A program made the translations under genes and the position numbers. DNA of 64,000 bases from Lachnospiraceae bacterium (GTDB taxonomy: Bacteria > Bacillota > Clostridia > Lachnospirales > Lachnospiraceae), in contig CAADYR010000170.1 in assembly GCA_900753305.1 (NCBI GenBank), forward strand, positions 4,537-68,536. Direction: 5' to 3'. Every line of letters begins with the position of its first letter. Within the stretch, counting starts at the first letter, position 1. The notes beneath the pieces are model-generated. The model was not told the origin of the DNA, did no database searches, and saw only the letters and a list, made by a program, of their open reading frames with translations. Positions 1 through 9,803 of this stretch are shown here, piece by piece.

Positions 1-1209
1 TCATCAGCAGATAGCAGATTGGCTGTACTTTCGCTCAATATAGGCATTGAAAATATCATGACTGATCCTGTCTTAACTATGTTCGTTCAAAGAGTAATAA
101 GAACCCATGATTACATGTTATCTGCCTGCTGTACAGAACCATTTTCTTTCTATGTATTATTGGATTTGGAATTAGTTGGTCAAAACCGGATACTATCCGT
201 TATCAAAAAGGATCTGCAGGATTTTTACAAATATGTTCACAAGGTTTATCCAAACCAGAATTTCAGGCTGTATGGTGGAATCTGTATTCTTTCCTCATAT
301 GTTCCTAATATAAAGAAAGCCATGGCATATGCACTTCTTGCAGAAAACAAAATGAAAGAATCTAGTTTTTCCAGTGAAATTTCCGTTGGATTTTACCGTG
401 AATCATTAGGAAATAATCAACAGGAGAATCGTATTCTTCCTTTATTTGAAAATCTGATGTTAAATCATCATCTTGTTATTTGTCTACAGCCAAAATTTGA
501 ATTAGACTGCTCTGCACCTGTTGGCGCAGAAGCACTGGTCCGTATCATGGATGTAAAAGGGCATCTGATGAAACCTGATGATTTTCTTCCTGTTCTTCAA
601 AAATATCATATGACCCATCAGCTCGATCTTATGGTAATAGAAAGAATTCTGAAATTGTTATCAAAATGGAAACAAGAGGGATTTACTCCACTCCCTGTCA
701 GTATAAATCTGGCGCAAGGGGATTTTATATCAGAAGATTTTATACAGATTTTTGCAGATATCGCAGCAAAATATGACTCCATTATACATTATCTTGAATT
801 TGAAATTGCATCTGATGATTTCTATTCTAATATTAACTATATGGAATCTGTTAGCAAAGAGCTGCATCAGATAGGCTGCCGGATAAGCCTGGACAGTTTT
901 GGTGGAGATGGACTCCCTCTTAGTGCTCTGGAAATTTCTTCTGTAGATATGGTCAAATTTCATCGTAATTTCCTGCATATTGGCATGAAGAATTCAAAGA
1001 ACCTGCAAATTATAAAGAAAATGGCTGAAATATTTGCAGAGTGCGACATTCCTGTTCTATGTGAAGGCATTGAAAACGAAATGGAAGAAAATTTCATACG
1101 TCAATGCAATATTTCCTATGTACAGGGGTTCTATTATGGTCGTCCTGTTCCTTTGGATATATTTCAAAAAAAATATATGGTACCGCAATCAGCGACTATT
1201 TCTTCATAA
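1..1209 (+). CDS. EAL-domain cyclic-di-GMP protein, N-terminus cut by window edge
   Basis: The reading frame is open to base 1, so the N-terminus lies outside the window. The first ~140 residues resemble the end of a degenerate GGDEF domain. The rest is an EAL domain, the family that hydrolyses cyclic-di-GMP: GAEALVRIM near residue 175, SINLAQGDF, LEFEIASDD, LDSFGGDG and a C-terminal CEGIE...VQGFYYGRP. Two motif positions deviate: the usual DDFG reads DSFG, and the usual K-I/F-D reads KFH. The K and the first D are kept, so activity may be reduced or lost. It converges on recN and shares a terminator hairpin with it. The family is well supported; catalytic competence is uncertain. Confidence 0.85.
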   Translation, partial: SSADSRLAVLSLNIGIENIMTDPVLTMFVQRVIRTHDYMLSACCTEPFSFYVLLDLELVGQNRILSVIKKDLQDFYKYVHKVYPNQNFRLYGGICILSSYVPNIKKAMAYALLAENKMKESSFSSEISVGFYRESLGNNQQENRILPLFENLMLNHHLVICLQPKFELDCSAPVGAEALVRIMDVKGHLMKPDDFLPVLQKYHMTHQLDLMVIERILKLLSKWKQEGFTPLPVSINLAQGDFISEDFIQIFADIAAKYDSIIHYLEFEIASDDFYSNINYMESVSKELHQIGCRISLDSFGGDGLPLSALEISSVDMVKFHRNFLHIGMKNSKNLQIIKKMAEIFAECDIPVLCEGIENEMEENFIRQCNISYVQGFYYGRPVPLDIFQKKYMVPQSATISS

Positions 1210-1211
1210 TC

Positions 1212-1240
1212 AAAAAAGGAAGCTCTATGCCTCCTTTTTT
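1212..1240. terminator. Bidirectional intrinsic terminator between EAL gene and recN
   Basis: An AAAAAAGGAAGC arm pairs with GCCTCCTTTTTT around a short loop with one mismatch. The T-run serves the plus-strand EAL gene and the A-run gives a T-run on the minus strand. It overlaps the last codons of recN (stop at 1225-1227). Confidence 0.7.
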
Positions 1241-2910
1241 AATGCTGCTGTTTTCAACAATTCTTTTGCATTCTCTCTGACTGCATCCGTTATTGTTTCG
1301 CCGCCAAGCATTCTAGCCAATTCTTCCACTACCTCATCAGGATTTAATCTGGTAATTCCTGTCACAGTTTTCTTATCTACTGCACGTTTGGCAATACTGT
1401 AATGTGCATCTGCCATCGCCGCGATCTGTGGCAAATGCGTGATACATATAATCTGATGGCTTCTGGAAAGAACTCCAAGTTTCTCTGATACTTTCCATGC
1501 AGTTTTACCACTGATTCCGGTATCTATTTCGTCAAAGATCATCGTTGGAATCTTGTCTCTTGAAGCTAATACCGTCTTGATAGCAAGCATGATACGGGAT
1601 AATTCGCCTCCACTGGCAACATTTCCAAGACTTTTCATAGGCTCTCCCGGATTCGTAGAAATCATAAATTCGACATCATCCGAGCCATTGGCTGTATATT
1701 CAGCTTTATGGCGAACCTGTATTTCAAAGTCAACTTCCAGAAAATTAAGATCTGTCAAGGCTTTGATCATGTCTTTAGACAGCTTCTTGGCTTCTTTCTT
1801 ACGAATATCCGATACACTCTGACTGAGTTTTTCCAGTTCGTTCTGGACTTTGTTAAGTTTTTGACGCAGTTGTTCTCTATAGGCATCCATATTCTGCAGT
1901 TTTTCCATACGCTCTGCCTGCTGCTGCTGATATTGCAGCACTGCCTCTATTGTGCCGCCATATTTTAATTTCAAATGATTGAGCAGATTCAGCCTTTCCT
2001 GTGTTTGTGAAAAAACCTCACTGTCAAATTCCATATCTGACAGATACTCTGCTATATTTCTGTTAAAGTCGTTAAGCAATCCATCTATATGTTCAAGTTC
2101 CAACGCCAGACCTTTCGCATTCTCGTCATATTCTTCAATAGAATGTAACTCCCTTACAGCTCTGCCTACTGCATCTGCTGCCGGCTGGTCTTCACTGCCT
2201 CCAGTAAGCTGGTACGCCTTTGAAGCCGCCTCAACAATCTGTCTGCTGTTAGACATTCTGCGAAATTGTGCTTCAAGTTCATCATCTTCTCCTACGCTCA
2301 ACCCTGCTTCCTGTATTTCTGTATATTCAAATTCCGCCAGTGAAAGTTCCTTGGCACGGACACCTTCATCTATACCAGTTGCTTCTAATTCTTTTCCAAG
2401 TGCTGCGTATTCATGATACTTTTCTTTCAATTTGCCCTTTAATACAGCAAGTTCTTCTCCTGCAAAAGAATCCAGAATATCCATATGGTTTTTCTTATAT
2501 AAAAGAGACTGATGCTCATGCTGACCATGAATGTCTATCAGCAATTCCGACAATTCTTTTAATTGTCTGGTGGTGGCAGTCTCTCCACCTATCTTGCAAA
2601 TGCTTCGTGTTGGCTGTATTTTTCTCTGAATGATTATGATCCCATCTTCTTCAACAGGAATATCAAGTGCCTGAATCTGAGCCAGCAGTTCCTTGTCCGT
2701 TACCTGAAATACCAGCTCTACCAAAGCATATTCAGCTCCGTTACGAATCATATCCTTATCTGCTCTGGCTCCCAATGCAAGATTAATAGAGCCGATAATA
2801 ATTGACTTACCCGCTCCTGTTTCACCACTTAAAATATTCAATCCTTCTGTAAAGTTTACCTCTGTCTCCTGTATCAGAGCCAGATTCTTCACATGTAAGC
2901 TAATCAGCAT
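1225..2910 (-). CDS. recN: DNA repair protein RecN
   Basis: RecN is a cytoplasmic SMC-like ATPase that acts early in double-strand-break repair. At 561 residues it has the usual family length. Visible motifs are the Walker A GETGAGKS (about residue 29), a long central coiled coil rich in Glu, Leu and Lys, the ABC signature ASGGELSRIMLA, and the Walker B region MIFDEIDTGISG. The N-terminus MLISLHVKNLALI is typical, so the start is secure. It follows argR by 47 bp on the same strand, the argR-recN order common in Clostridia and Bacilli. Confidence 0.96.
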   Translation of the reverse strand: MLISLHVKNLALIQETEVNFTEGLNILSGETGAGKSIIIGSINLALGARADKDMIRNGAEYALVELVFQVTDKELLAQIQALDIPVEEDGIIIIQRKIQPTRSICKIGGETATTRQLKELSELLIDIHGQHEHQSLLYKKNHMDILDSFAGEELAVLKGKLKEKYHEYAALGKELEATGIDEGVRAKELSLAEFEYTEIQEAGLSVGEDDELEAQFRRMSNSRQIVEAASKAYQLTGGSEDQPAADAVGRAVRELHSIEEYDENAKGLALELEHIDGLLNDFNRNIAEYLSDMEFDSEVFSQTQERLNLLNHLKLKYGGTIEAVLQYQQQQAERMEKLQNMDAYREQLRQKLNKVQNELEKLSQSVSDIRKKEAKKLSKDMIKALTDLNFLEVDFEIQVRHKAEYTANGSDDVEFMISTNPGEPMKSLGNVASGGELSRIMLAIKTVLASRDKIPTMIFDEIDTGISGKTAWKVSEKLGVLSRSHQIICITHLPQIAAMADAHYSIAKRAVDKKTVTGITRLNPDEVVEELARMLGGETITDAVRENAKELLKTAALKKEA

Positions 2911-2957
2911 TCATTCCACCATATCTTTCTGTGAACTTAAGACTTTGTCTTCAATTC

Positions 2958-3410
2958 TTAGCCTGCCAATATCTCATTGATCTTATCCATAACGATCATT
3001 GTTTCGTCTGTAGATTTGATTGCAGCCATAATGGTGTCATCCCCTGCAATGCATCCAACTATTTCAGGGAATTTCATTGCATCCAGTGCTGCTGCCACTG
3101 CCATTGCCATGCCCTGTACTGTTTTGATCACCAGAATGTTCTGTGCCATATTCATGGATACAAATCCATCTCTAAGTACACGTATATACTTATCCCCTAA
3201 ATGGCTGTCATCATTTTTTAAGATAATATATTTCTGTTTGCCATTTCCGGTTGCGATCTTGGACAATTTGAGTTCACGGATATCTCTTGATACCGTAGCC
3301 TGTGTTACCTCAAAACCTTCTTCCTTTAAATATGCCGCCAGTTCTTCCTGTGTCTCAATGTCATACTTATTAATGAGGTCAACAACCACCTCATGTCTCT
3401 GCCTTTTCAT
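2958..3410 (-). CDS. argR: Arginine repressor ArgR/AhrC
   Basis: This hexameric regulator controls arginine biosynthesis and catabolism with L-arginine as corepressor. The 150 residues are full length. The N-terminal half is the winged-helix DNA-binding domain (MKRQRHEVVVDLINKY..., with TQATVSRDIRELKL as recognition region). The C-terminal half carries the oligomerisation and arginine-binding motif GCIAGDDTIMAAIKS. It lies between nadK (16 bp gap) and recN in a compact minus-strand run. A location next to recN, away from arginine genes, is the common Firmicute arrangement. Confidence 0.96.
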   Translation of the reverse strand: MKRQRHEVVVDLINKYDIETQEELAAYLKEEGFEVTQATVSRDIRELKLSKIATGNGKQKYIILKNDDSHLGDKYIRVLRDGFVSMNMAQNILVIKTVQGMAMAVAAALDAMKFPEIVGCIAGDDTIMAAIKSTDETMIVMDKINEILAG

Positions 3411-3426
3411 GTTCTTACCAAACCTT

Positions 3427-4239
3427 TCATACGATTCGCATCTTTTTCTGTAAAGTATCCAGAAAACTTACTCTGCTTAATTTCATTATCTTAGTAGATT
3501 TATCAGACCGTATGATTCTGATCTTGTCACCTTCATTCAGGTTGACCGGATGTTTTCCATCAAAGCTGGCATCAACTTCCTGCTCCTCATCCTGTTTGAA
3601 TCTGCCAATCTCAACATCAATTACATCATCTTCGGATAAAATAATTGTTCTGTTATTAGCCAAAGTATGGGAACAGACCGGTGTCATCAGTATTAACCTT
3701 GCCCTGGGTTCCACAATAGGCCCTCCTGCTGATAAATTATAAGCAGTAGAACCGGTAGGCGTAGATATGATCATACCATCTGCATTATAAGTACTTAATA
3801 ACTGACCATTGACATAGATATTAAAATTAATTACATGAAGAGCTCCTTTTCTGTTAATTACGATATCATTCAGTGCGATCATCGGTTCCATACTTTCACC
3901 GGCGATCACAGGAATTCCACTCAACATCATTCTGCTCTCTACTTCGTATTTATCCTCGATCAGACTGTCCATCGCTACCGGAATCTGATCCTGTTCTACT
4001 TCTGCAAGATATCCCAGTGTTCCCAGATTCACACCTATCATAGGAATATGTCTGCCCAGATATTCTCCGGCAGCACGCAGCATGGTTCCATCCCCACCAA
4101 GTACAATAATACCCTCTACGGTATCATCTACAGTATCTTTACAGATGCACCCACGTTCTTCAAGATATTTTCGTATATATGCTGTCGTTTCTCCACCTGC
4201 ATCTTTAAGAAGATTTGTATAAATATGAAATATTTTCAT
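3427..4239 (-). CDS. nadK: NAD kinase
   Basis: NAD kinase phosphorylates NAD to NADP in the cytoplasm. The 270-residue protein shows the diagnostic GGDGTMLRAA motif (about residue 48) and the NAD-binding/catalytic region NADGMIISTPTGSTAYNLSAG. NDIVINRKG matches the conserved NE/ND segment of the family. Length and N-terminus (MKIFHIYTN) fit the short bacterial form. It sits between tlyA and argR in the tlyA-nadK-argR-recN order known from many Clostridia. Confidence 0.96.
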   Translation of the reverse strand: MKIFHIYTNLLKDAGGETTAYIRKYLEERGCICKDTVDDTVEGIIVLGGDGTMLRAAGEYLGRHIPMIGVNLGTLGYLAEVEQDQIPVAMDSLIEDKYEVESRMMLSGIPVIAGESMEPMIALNDIVINRKGALHVINFNIYVNGQLLSTYNADGMIISTPTGSTAYNLSAGGPIVEPRARLILMTPVCSHTLANNRTIILSEDDVIDVEIGRFKQDEEQEVDASFDGKHPVNLNEGDKIRIIRSDKSTKIMKLSRVSFLDTLQKKMRIV

Positions 4240-4303
4240 CTGTGCTCCTATGTCAACGTATACTATAATTGTAACATATTTTCAAAAAATTTCTACTAAA
4301 ACA

Positions 4304-5134
4304 TTAAATATCTAACGTTTTATGTGCATTTTCCACTGTTTGTGCAATCAATTGTGCATACTCTTCATGTGGAAGCTGATCATGCTCCTTTGTATCTGAA
4401 GTTTTATATATATGCAACAAATATTCAATATTTCCTTCCGGTCCTCGAATGGGTGAATAATCAAGGTTCAGTATTTCAAATCCTATGCTGACTGCATAAT
4501 CCATTACCATTTCTATCACTTCAACATGGACCGCCGGATCTCTGACAACGCCTTTTTTACCCACTTTCTCCTTACCGGCTTCAAACTGTGGTTTGATCAG
4601 ACATACCATCTGCGCATCCGTCTTAAGCAGGTTATATGCCGGTCCCAGTATCTTGGTCAGTGAAATAAAAGATACATCAACAGACGCAAAATCCAGATCA
4701 TCCTGAATATCATCCCGTACCATATAGCGGAAATTTGTCTTTTCCATACATACAACGCGTTCATCATTGCGTAACTTCCACGCAAGCTGTCCATGTCCTA
4801 CATCTACAGAGTACACTTTCACAGCACCATTCTGAAGCATACAGTCAGTAAACCCACCTGTAGATGCTCCTATATCCATGCACACTTTACCTTCTAATGA
4901 AATATCAAACTGTTTCATAGCCTTGGCTAACTTCAGTCCGCCCCTGCTAACATAGGGTAATGTGTTTCCTCTCACTTCCAGATTTGATATCTTTGTCTCA
5001 TCAAACATGGCTCCGGCCTTATCTTCTTTCTGATCGTTCACATAGACACAGCCTGCCATAATAACTGCTTTTGCTTTTTCACGCGATTCTGCAAGTCCTC
5101 TGCGTACCAGCAAAACATCCAAACGTTCCTTCAT
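4304..5134 (-). CDS. tlyA: TlyA-family rRNA 2'-O-methyltransferase
   Basis: TlyA proteins methylate riboses of 16S and/or 23S rRNA; the older name hemolysin A is misleading. The 276 residues hold an N-terminal S4 RNA-binding domain (MKERLDVLLVRRGLAESREKA) and an RrmJ/FtsJ-like methyltransferase domain. The SAM-binding loop is DIGASTGGFTDCML (about residue 90). The DVSFIS and LIKPQFEAGKEKVGKKG segments are characteristic. It starts 26 bp after dxs, consistent with cotranscription. Which rRNA is modified cannot be read from the sequence. Confidence 0.93.
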   Translation of the reverse strand: MKERLDVLLVRRGLAESREKAKAVIMAGCVYVNDQKEDKAGAMFDETKISNLEVRGNTLPYVSRGGLKLAKAMKQFDISLEGKVCMDIGASTGGFTDCMLQNGAVKVYSVDVGHGQLAWKLRNDERVVCMEKTNFRYMVRDDIQDDLDFASVDVSFISLTKILGPAYNLLKTDAQMVCLIKPQFEAGKEKVGKKGVVRDPAVHVEVIEMVMDYAVSIGFEILNLDYSPIRGPEGNIEYLLHIYKTSDTKEHDQLPHEEYAQLIAQTVENAHKTLDI

Positions 5135-5160
5135 TCAGCTACCAAGCCTTTCTCACTTCT

Positions 5161-7023
5161 CTATTTTCTCTGCAGTTTTTCTTCAATTCTACATTGTATG
5201 GAATATGCATCTATTCCTACTTCTTCCCGTAAAATATCTACATTACCATGTTCTACATATTCATCGGGAATACTGATCGTCAGCAATTCACCCTGATATC
5301 CACTTTCATCCAGATAATCCCTGACTTTTTCACCAAATCCACCACTGGCTACATTTTCTTCCATAGTAACGATCAGTGAATGATCCTGTGATGCTTCATC
5401 GAGGATTTCTGTGTCTATGGGTTTTACAAATCTGGCATTGATAATACTGCAGGCATAGCCTTTTAACTGTAGGGCTTCTCTTACTGCAAGTGCAGTCTTG
5501 ACCATGCTGCCAACTGCCACCAGTGCAATGTCCTTTTCTCTATATATCCATTCACCCATCCCCAATATAATAGGTTCACGATGTTCCCTGAGTCCATCAA
5601 AAGCTTCGCCTCTTGGATATCTGAGTGCAATTGGTCCCTGAAAATTAATTGCAAACTTAAGCATATCCGATAATTCCCATTTATTTTTGGGCGCCATGAT
5701 ATGCATATTAGGAATAGAAGACAAAAAGGAAAGATCAAAAATTCCCTGATGTGTTTCTCCGTCACTTCCAACCAGTCCTGCTCTGTCAATCGCAAAGACA
5801 ACCGGCAGATTCTGAATACAGACATCATGAAGAATCTGATCATAAGCCCTTTGCAGGAAAGAAGAATAAATTGCTACCACCGGTTTTAATCCTCCTGCTG
5901 CAAGTCCCGCTGCAAAAGTAACCGCATGTTCTTCTGCAATCCCTACATCAAAAAAACGCTCCGGATACATATTTCTAAACCGCTTCAAACCCGTTCCATC
6001 AGGCATTGCGGCAGTAATTGCTACAATGTTTTCATTTCTGTCGCCAAGTTTACACATGACAGTAGAAAATACATCTGTATAATTTGATTTCGTTTTCTGC
6101 TTGAGTGGAAGTCCAGTCTCAATGTCAAAAGGTTCAGCACCATGGAATCTGGCAGGATGACGTTCTGCGGGGATAAATCCCTTACCTTTATGTGTGATCA
6201 CATGCACCAGAACTGCTGATTTTACACGTTTAGCTTCTCTGAACACTTTCATCATCGCCTGTATATTATGTCCATCTACAGGTCCCAGATAAGTGATACC
6301 CATATCTTCAAAGAACATACCAGGAATCACAAGCTGCTTTACGGAACTTTTGGCACGACGGATACTCTCGACAATGGGCTCTCCAATTCTGGTATCTTTA
6401 AGCGAATTATAAATTCCTTCTTTGATATCCAGATATTTATCTGCTGTTCTGATATTATTAAGGTACTTGGATACTCCACCTACATTTTCTGAAATGGACA
6501 TATTATTATCATTAAGTACAATTATAAAATTACTCTTCATACGTGCTGCATTATTAAGTGCTTCATATGCCATACCGCCAGTTAAAGAACCATCTCCGAT
6601 TACAGAAACAACGGTATGATCCTGATGCATAATATCTCTGGCTTTTACCATGCCAAGTCCAGCCGATATAGAAGTTGAGCTGTGCCCCGTATCAAAGCAA
6701 TCACAATCACTTTCTTTCCTCTTGGGAAATCCGCTCATACCACCATATTTACGCAGATTTTCGAATCCTGATTTTCTTCCGGTAAGTATTTTATGTGTAT
6801 ATGATTGATGTCCTACATCCCATATAATCTTGTCTTCCGGTAAATTCAAACTCAAATGAAGCGCCATGGTCAATTCCACAGCGCCTAAATTAGAGCCAAG
6901 ATGTCCACCTGTCACACTTATCTTGTGAATCAGGAACTGCCGAATTTCTTCTGCCAGAAGATTCCATTCTTCCGGCGGCACTTTCTTAATATCATTTTCT
7001 TTTTCTATTGTCTCTAATATCAT
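5161..7023 (-). CDS. dxs: 1-deoxy-D-xylulose-5-phosphate synthase
   Basis: This enzyme condenses pyruvate and glyceraldehyde-3-phosphate, the entry step of the MEP isoprenoid pathway, using thiamine diphosphate. The 620 residues are full length. The TPP/Mg site reads GDGSLTGGMAYEALNNA (about residue 143), and DVGHQSYTHKILTGR and DRAGLVGSDGETHQG are family hallmarks. It is followed by tlyA and preceded by ispA (28 bp gap), so a precursor-producing and a prenyl-chain-extending enzyme are side by side. Confidence 0.97.
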   Translation of the reverse strand: MILETIEKENDIKKVPPEEWNLLAEEIRQFLIHKISVTGGHLGSNLGAVELTMALHLSLNLPEDKIIWDVGHQSYTHKILTGRKSGFENLRKYGGMSGFPKRKESDCDCFDTGHSSTSISAGLGMVKARDIMHQDHTVVSVIGDGSLTGGMAYEALNNAARMKSNFIIVLNDNNMSISENVGGVSKYLNNIRTADKYLDIKEGIYNSLKDTRIGEPIVESIRRAKSSVKQLVIPGMFFEDMGITYLGPVDGHNIQAMMKVFREAKRVKSAVLVHVITHKGKGFIPAERHPARFHGAEPFDIETGLPLKQKTKSNYTDVFSTVMCKLGDRNENIVAITAAMPDGTGLKRFRNMYPERFFDVGIAEEHAVTFAAGLAAGGLKPVVAIYSSFLQRAYDQILHDVCIQNLPVVFAIDRAGLVGSDGETHQGIFDLSFLSSIPNMHIMAPKNKWELSDMLKFAINFQGPIALRYPRGEAFDGLREHREPIILGMGEWIYREKDIALVAVGSMVKTALAVREALQLKGYACSIINARFVKPIDTEILDEASQDHSLIVTMEENVASGGFGEKVRDYLDESGYQGELLTISIPDEYVEHGNVDILREEVGIDAYSIQCRIEEKLQRK

Positions 7024-7051
7024 CTGACTAGCTCCTTTTGAAGTCTCAGTT

Positions 7052-7945
7052 CTACTTCTGTCTTGTGACCAGACTTGTGATCAGTTCCATAAGAAAATCG
7101 TTGGTATAACCCATGTTACGTATAGTATCCACTGCATGTTCTGACAATTCACGCTGTTCTTTCTGTGCTTCATCCAGTCCTTTTAATGTAACATACGTAG
7201 TTTTATGATTCTTGGCATCACTTCCGATTGGTTTGCCAAGCATCTCCAATGTACTGGTCACATCCAGAATATCATCCTGAATCTGGAATGCAATTCCTAT
7301 CTCGTACGCTGCCTTTTCTACTTCTGCAATCTGTCTGTCATCTGCTCCTGCAAGAATTGCCCCGATCATCATTGCTGCTTCGATCAATGCAGATGTTTTA
7401 TGTGCATGAATGAACATCAAATGTTCCTGGGTTACTTTATCTCCAAGATTTTCTGCTTCTATATCCGCAGTCTGTCCACCGATCATTCCATAAATTCCTG
7501 CTTTACGTGCCAAAACAGTTAATGCCTGTGCCTTGCTTTGCGCATTTCCATCCATTTCAAAGCTCTTAAGTGCTGTCTCAAATGCATAATTAAGTAAGCC
7601 ATCCCCTGCCAAGATTGCCATTGCTTCTCCATATACAACGTGTGTAGTCTTACGTCCTCTTCGATATTCATCATTATCCATAGCGGGCAGATCATCATGT
7701 ACCAGAGAATATGTATGGATCATCTCTATCGCAGCCATAAATGGTTCGATTTCCTTCCCCTGTCCACCAAATAATCTGTATGTTTCTTCCATTAACATTG
7801 GACGCAGTCTCTTACCACCTGCAAGAACACTGTAATTCATTGCTTCGATTACGCTTTTCTGCCATCCTTCCTCGTTTGGAAGATATTCTTGCAGAATTGT
7901 TTCAATATGCTCCACTCTGTTCTGTAACTCTTCTTTAAAATTCAT
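7052..7945 (-). CDS. ispA: Geranyl/farnesyl diphosphate synthase
   Basis: This is a short-chain trans-prenyl diphosphate synthase that builds GPP/FPP from IPP and DMAPP. The first Asp-rich motif is DDLPAMDNDEYRRGRKTTH and the second is QDDILD, both intact; the KRLRP substrate motif is also present. I place the start at the fifth codon of the longest frame (7945, MNFKEE) because GGTGAG lies just before it, while the longer ATG at 7957 has no visible ribosome-binding site. It overlaps the end of xseB by 11 bp, suggesting translational coupling. Chain length of the product (C10, C15 or C20) is not certain. Confidence 0.93.
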   Translation of the reverse strand: MNFKEELQNRVEHIETILQEYLPNEEGWQKSVIEAMNYSVLAGGKRLRPMLMEETYRLFGGQGKEIEPFMAAIEMIHTYSLVHDDLPAMDNDEYRRGRKTTHVVYGEAMAILAGDGLLNYAFETALKSFEMDGNAQSKAQALTVLARKAGIYGMIGGQTADIEAENLGDKVTQEHLMFIHAHKTSALIEAAMMIGAILAGADDRQIAEVEKAAYEIGIAFQIQDDILDVTSTLEMLGKPIGSDAKNHKTTYVTLKGLDEAQKEQRELSEHAVDTIRNMGYTNDFLMELITSLVTRQK

Positions 7946-8144
7946 CCAGCTCACCATTTTCGTTTAATTTGAGTACTTCTTTCTCAACCCTGTCGATCCT
8001 GCTATTGCAGGTCTGTACCAGTTTCATGCCTTCTTTATATATTTTAAAAGAATCTTCCAGTGAAATGTCATCTCTTTCGAGCTGGCTGATAGACTCTTCC
8101 AGTTTTTCAAATAATTGTTCAAGCGTGGTTTCCTTAGATGCCAT
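7935..8144 (-). CDS. xseB: Exonuclease VII small subunit
   Basis: XseB is the small helical subunit that binds XseA to form exonuclease VII, a metal-independent single-strand DNA exonuclease. The 69 residues match the family (LEQLFEKLEESISQLERDDISLEDSFKIYKEGM). It overlaps both xseA (11 bp) and ispA (11 bp), consistent with coupled translation at defined stoichiometry. Confidence 0.95.
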   Translation of the reverse strand: MASKETTLEQLFEKLEESISQLERDDISLEDSFKIYKEGMKLVQTCNSRIDRVEKEVLKLNENGELDEF

Positions 8145-9345
8145 AGTCTGTCTCCTCTATCTCCATGGTCTTTGCCAGTATTCTGCCGTTTATCAGATGT
8201 ATATTTATTTCATCTCCCCGGCTTACCTGTGCTACATCATTAATTACCTGCCCTTGTCCATTTTCAACAAAAGCGTAGCCCTGACCTAATTTATCCAAAG
8301 GGGACAATCCCTTCAGCTTCTCGATATAAATGGCAAGTTGATGCTTCCGGTCTGTCAACTGCCGCTTCATAAGAAATTCCAGTTTATCCTCCAGCTTCAT
8401 GCAATATGTCCTCTTATCCTGTAACTGATTGGAAGGACTCAGATAGCGAAGCTGCATTTTAAAAGATCCTAATTTATTCTGTTCTCTCTCTAACTGTTTG
8501 TGCATGTACAGATTCAATGTGTCCCGATATCCTGCAATCTGCCTCATAAGCAATTCATATTCATAAACTGCAAGTTCAGCCGCAGCCGATGGCGTCGGTG
8601 CTCTTTTATCGGATACGAAATCAATTATTGTAGTATCTGTTTCATGTCCTACTGCTGATATGATCGGTACTGTACAGTCAAATACTGCCTGTGCCACTTC
8701 TTTCTCATTAAAAGCCCACAGATCTTCTATTGATCCTCCGCCTCTGCCAACGATCATAACATCAACGCCAAGCTGTTCCAGTGCACGGATTCCATTGACA
8801 ATGCTGGCTGGTGCCTGATCTCCCTGTACAATGGCCGGGTAAAGAATGATCTGTATATAAGGGTTGCGTCTTTTGGCAATATTGATAATATCCCTGACTG
8901 CTGCGCCTGTAGGTGCCGTTACAACTCCAAGCGTCTTAATGTATTTAGGAATTGCCTGCTTATACTCAGATGCGAACATCCCCATTTCTTCCAGTTCTTT
9001 TTTCAGTTGCTCATACTTTTCATATAAAAGCCCTGTACCATCCAGAATGATTTCTTTCGCATAGAGTTGATACTTTCCATCTCTTTCATATACGTCAATG
9101 GTACCGCCAACCACTACCCTTTGCCCTTCCCTTAGCTGAAAGGAAAGACCGGAGCGATTGCCGGCAAACATTACGCAGGCTATAGTTCCTTTTTCATCCT
9201 TCAGGGTAAAATATATATGTCCCGAAGAATGATATTTACAGTTGCTTACCTCACCTTTTACATATACCAGCCGCAAAAGGTAATCTTGTGTAAACATGTT
9301 TTTGATGTAAGAATTGATCTGTGCAACCGTATATATGTTACGCAT
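8134..9345 (-). CDS. xseA: Exonuclease VII large subunit
   Basis: XseA is the catalytic subunit of exonuclease VII. The ~403-residue protein has an N-terminal OB-fold (residues ~1-95), the catalytic core with GVVTAPTGAAVRDIINIAKRRNP and GRGGGSIEDLWAFNEKEVA, and a C-terminal coiled coil. The start is set at MRNIYTVAQI (9345), five codons inside the longest frame, because GAGG precedes it at good spacing and it leaves a 7-bp gap to the nusB stop. Gene order nusB-xseA-xseB-ispA-dxs is classical for Firmicutes. Confidence 0.96.
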   Translation of the reverse strand: MRNIYTVAQINSYIKNMFTQDYLLRLVYVKGEVSNCKYHSSGHIYFTLKDEKGTIACVMFAGNRSGLSFQLREGQRVVVGGTIDVYERDGKYQLYAKEIILDGTGLLYEKYEQLKKELEEMGMFASEYKQAIPKYIKTLGVVTAPTGAAVRDIINIAKRRNPYIQIILYPAIVQGDQAPASIVNGIRALEQLGVDVMIVGRGGGSIEDLWAFNEKEVAQAVFDCTVPIISAVGHETDTTIIDFVSDKRAPTPSAAAELAVYEYELLMRQIAGYRDTLNLYMHKQLEREQNKLGSFKMQLRYLSPSNQLQDKRTYCMKLEDKLEFLMKRQLTDRKHQLAIYIEKLKGLSPLDKLGQGYAFVENGQGQVINDVAQVSRGDEINIHLINGRILAKTMEIEETDYGI

Positions 9346-9352
9346 GCTGACC

Positions 9353-9751
9353 TCACACAAATTTAGCTAAAACACCATTTACAAAGCCGGCAGATTCCTC
9401 CTGTCCAAATTTCTTGGCCAGTTCTACAGCTTCATTGATCGCTACACCTGTAGGTACATCATCGTCAAACTTGATCTCATATACGGCTAATCGAAGGATG
9501 GTCAAATCTACTTTACCCATTCTTTCGGTCGTCCATCCTTTGGCTTCCTTATTGATCATGCCATCTATCTCATCAAGCTTTGCCAAAATCTTATTACTCT
9601 TGTCAGAAATATACGCCTCATTTTCAGGCTTCATTTCAAGCTCATAATCTTCAAAAAACAGTTTTGCCTGTTCAGGCAACTCCTCTTTATCATAGAATTC
9701 TGCTCTGAATATTAATTTGAATATCTGTTCTCTAAGCTCTCTTCTGCTCAT
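9353..9751 (-). CDS. nusB: Transcription antitermination factor NusB
   Basis: NusB binds boxA RNA with S10 (NusE) in rRNA antitermination complexes. The 132-residue all-helical protein begins MSRRELREQIFKLIF and ends with the typical GVAINEAVELAKKFGQEESAGFVNGVLAKF. Length and N-terminus match the family. It lies between the Asp23 gene (52 bp gap) and xseA. Confidence 0.95.
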   Translation of the reverse strand: MSRRELREQIFKLIFRAEFYDKEELPEQAKLFFEDYELEMKPENEAYISDKSNKILAKLDEIDGMINKEAKGWTTERMGKVDLTILRLAVYEIKFDDDVPTGVAINEAVELAKKFGQEESAGFVNGVLAKFV

Positions 9752-9803
9752 TCACTCTAACGTACCTTTCCAGTATCTGAAACTAATGTCACAAATACCA
9801 TAT

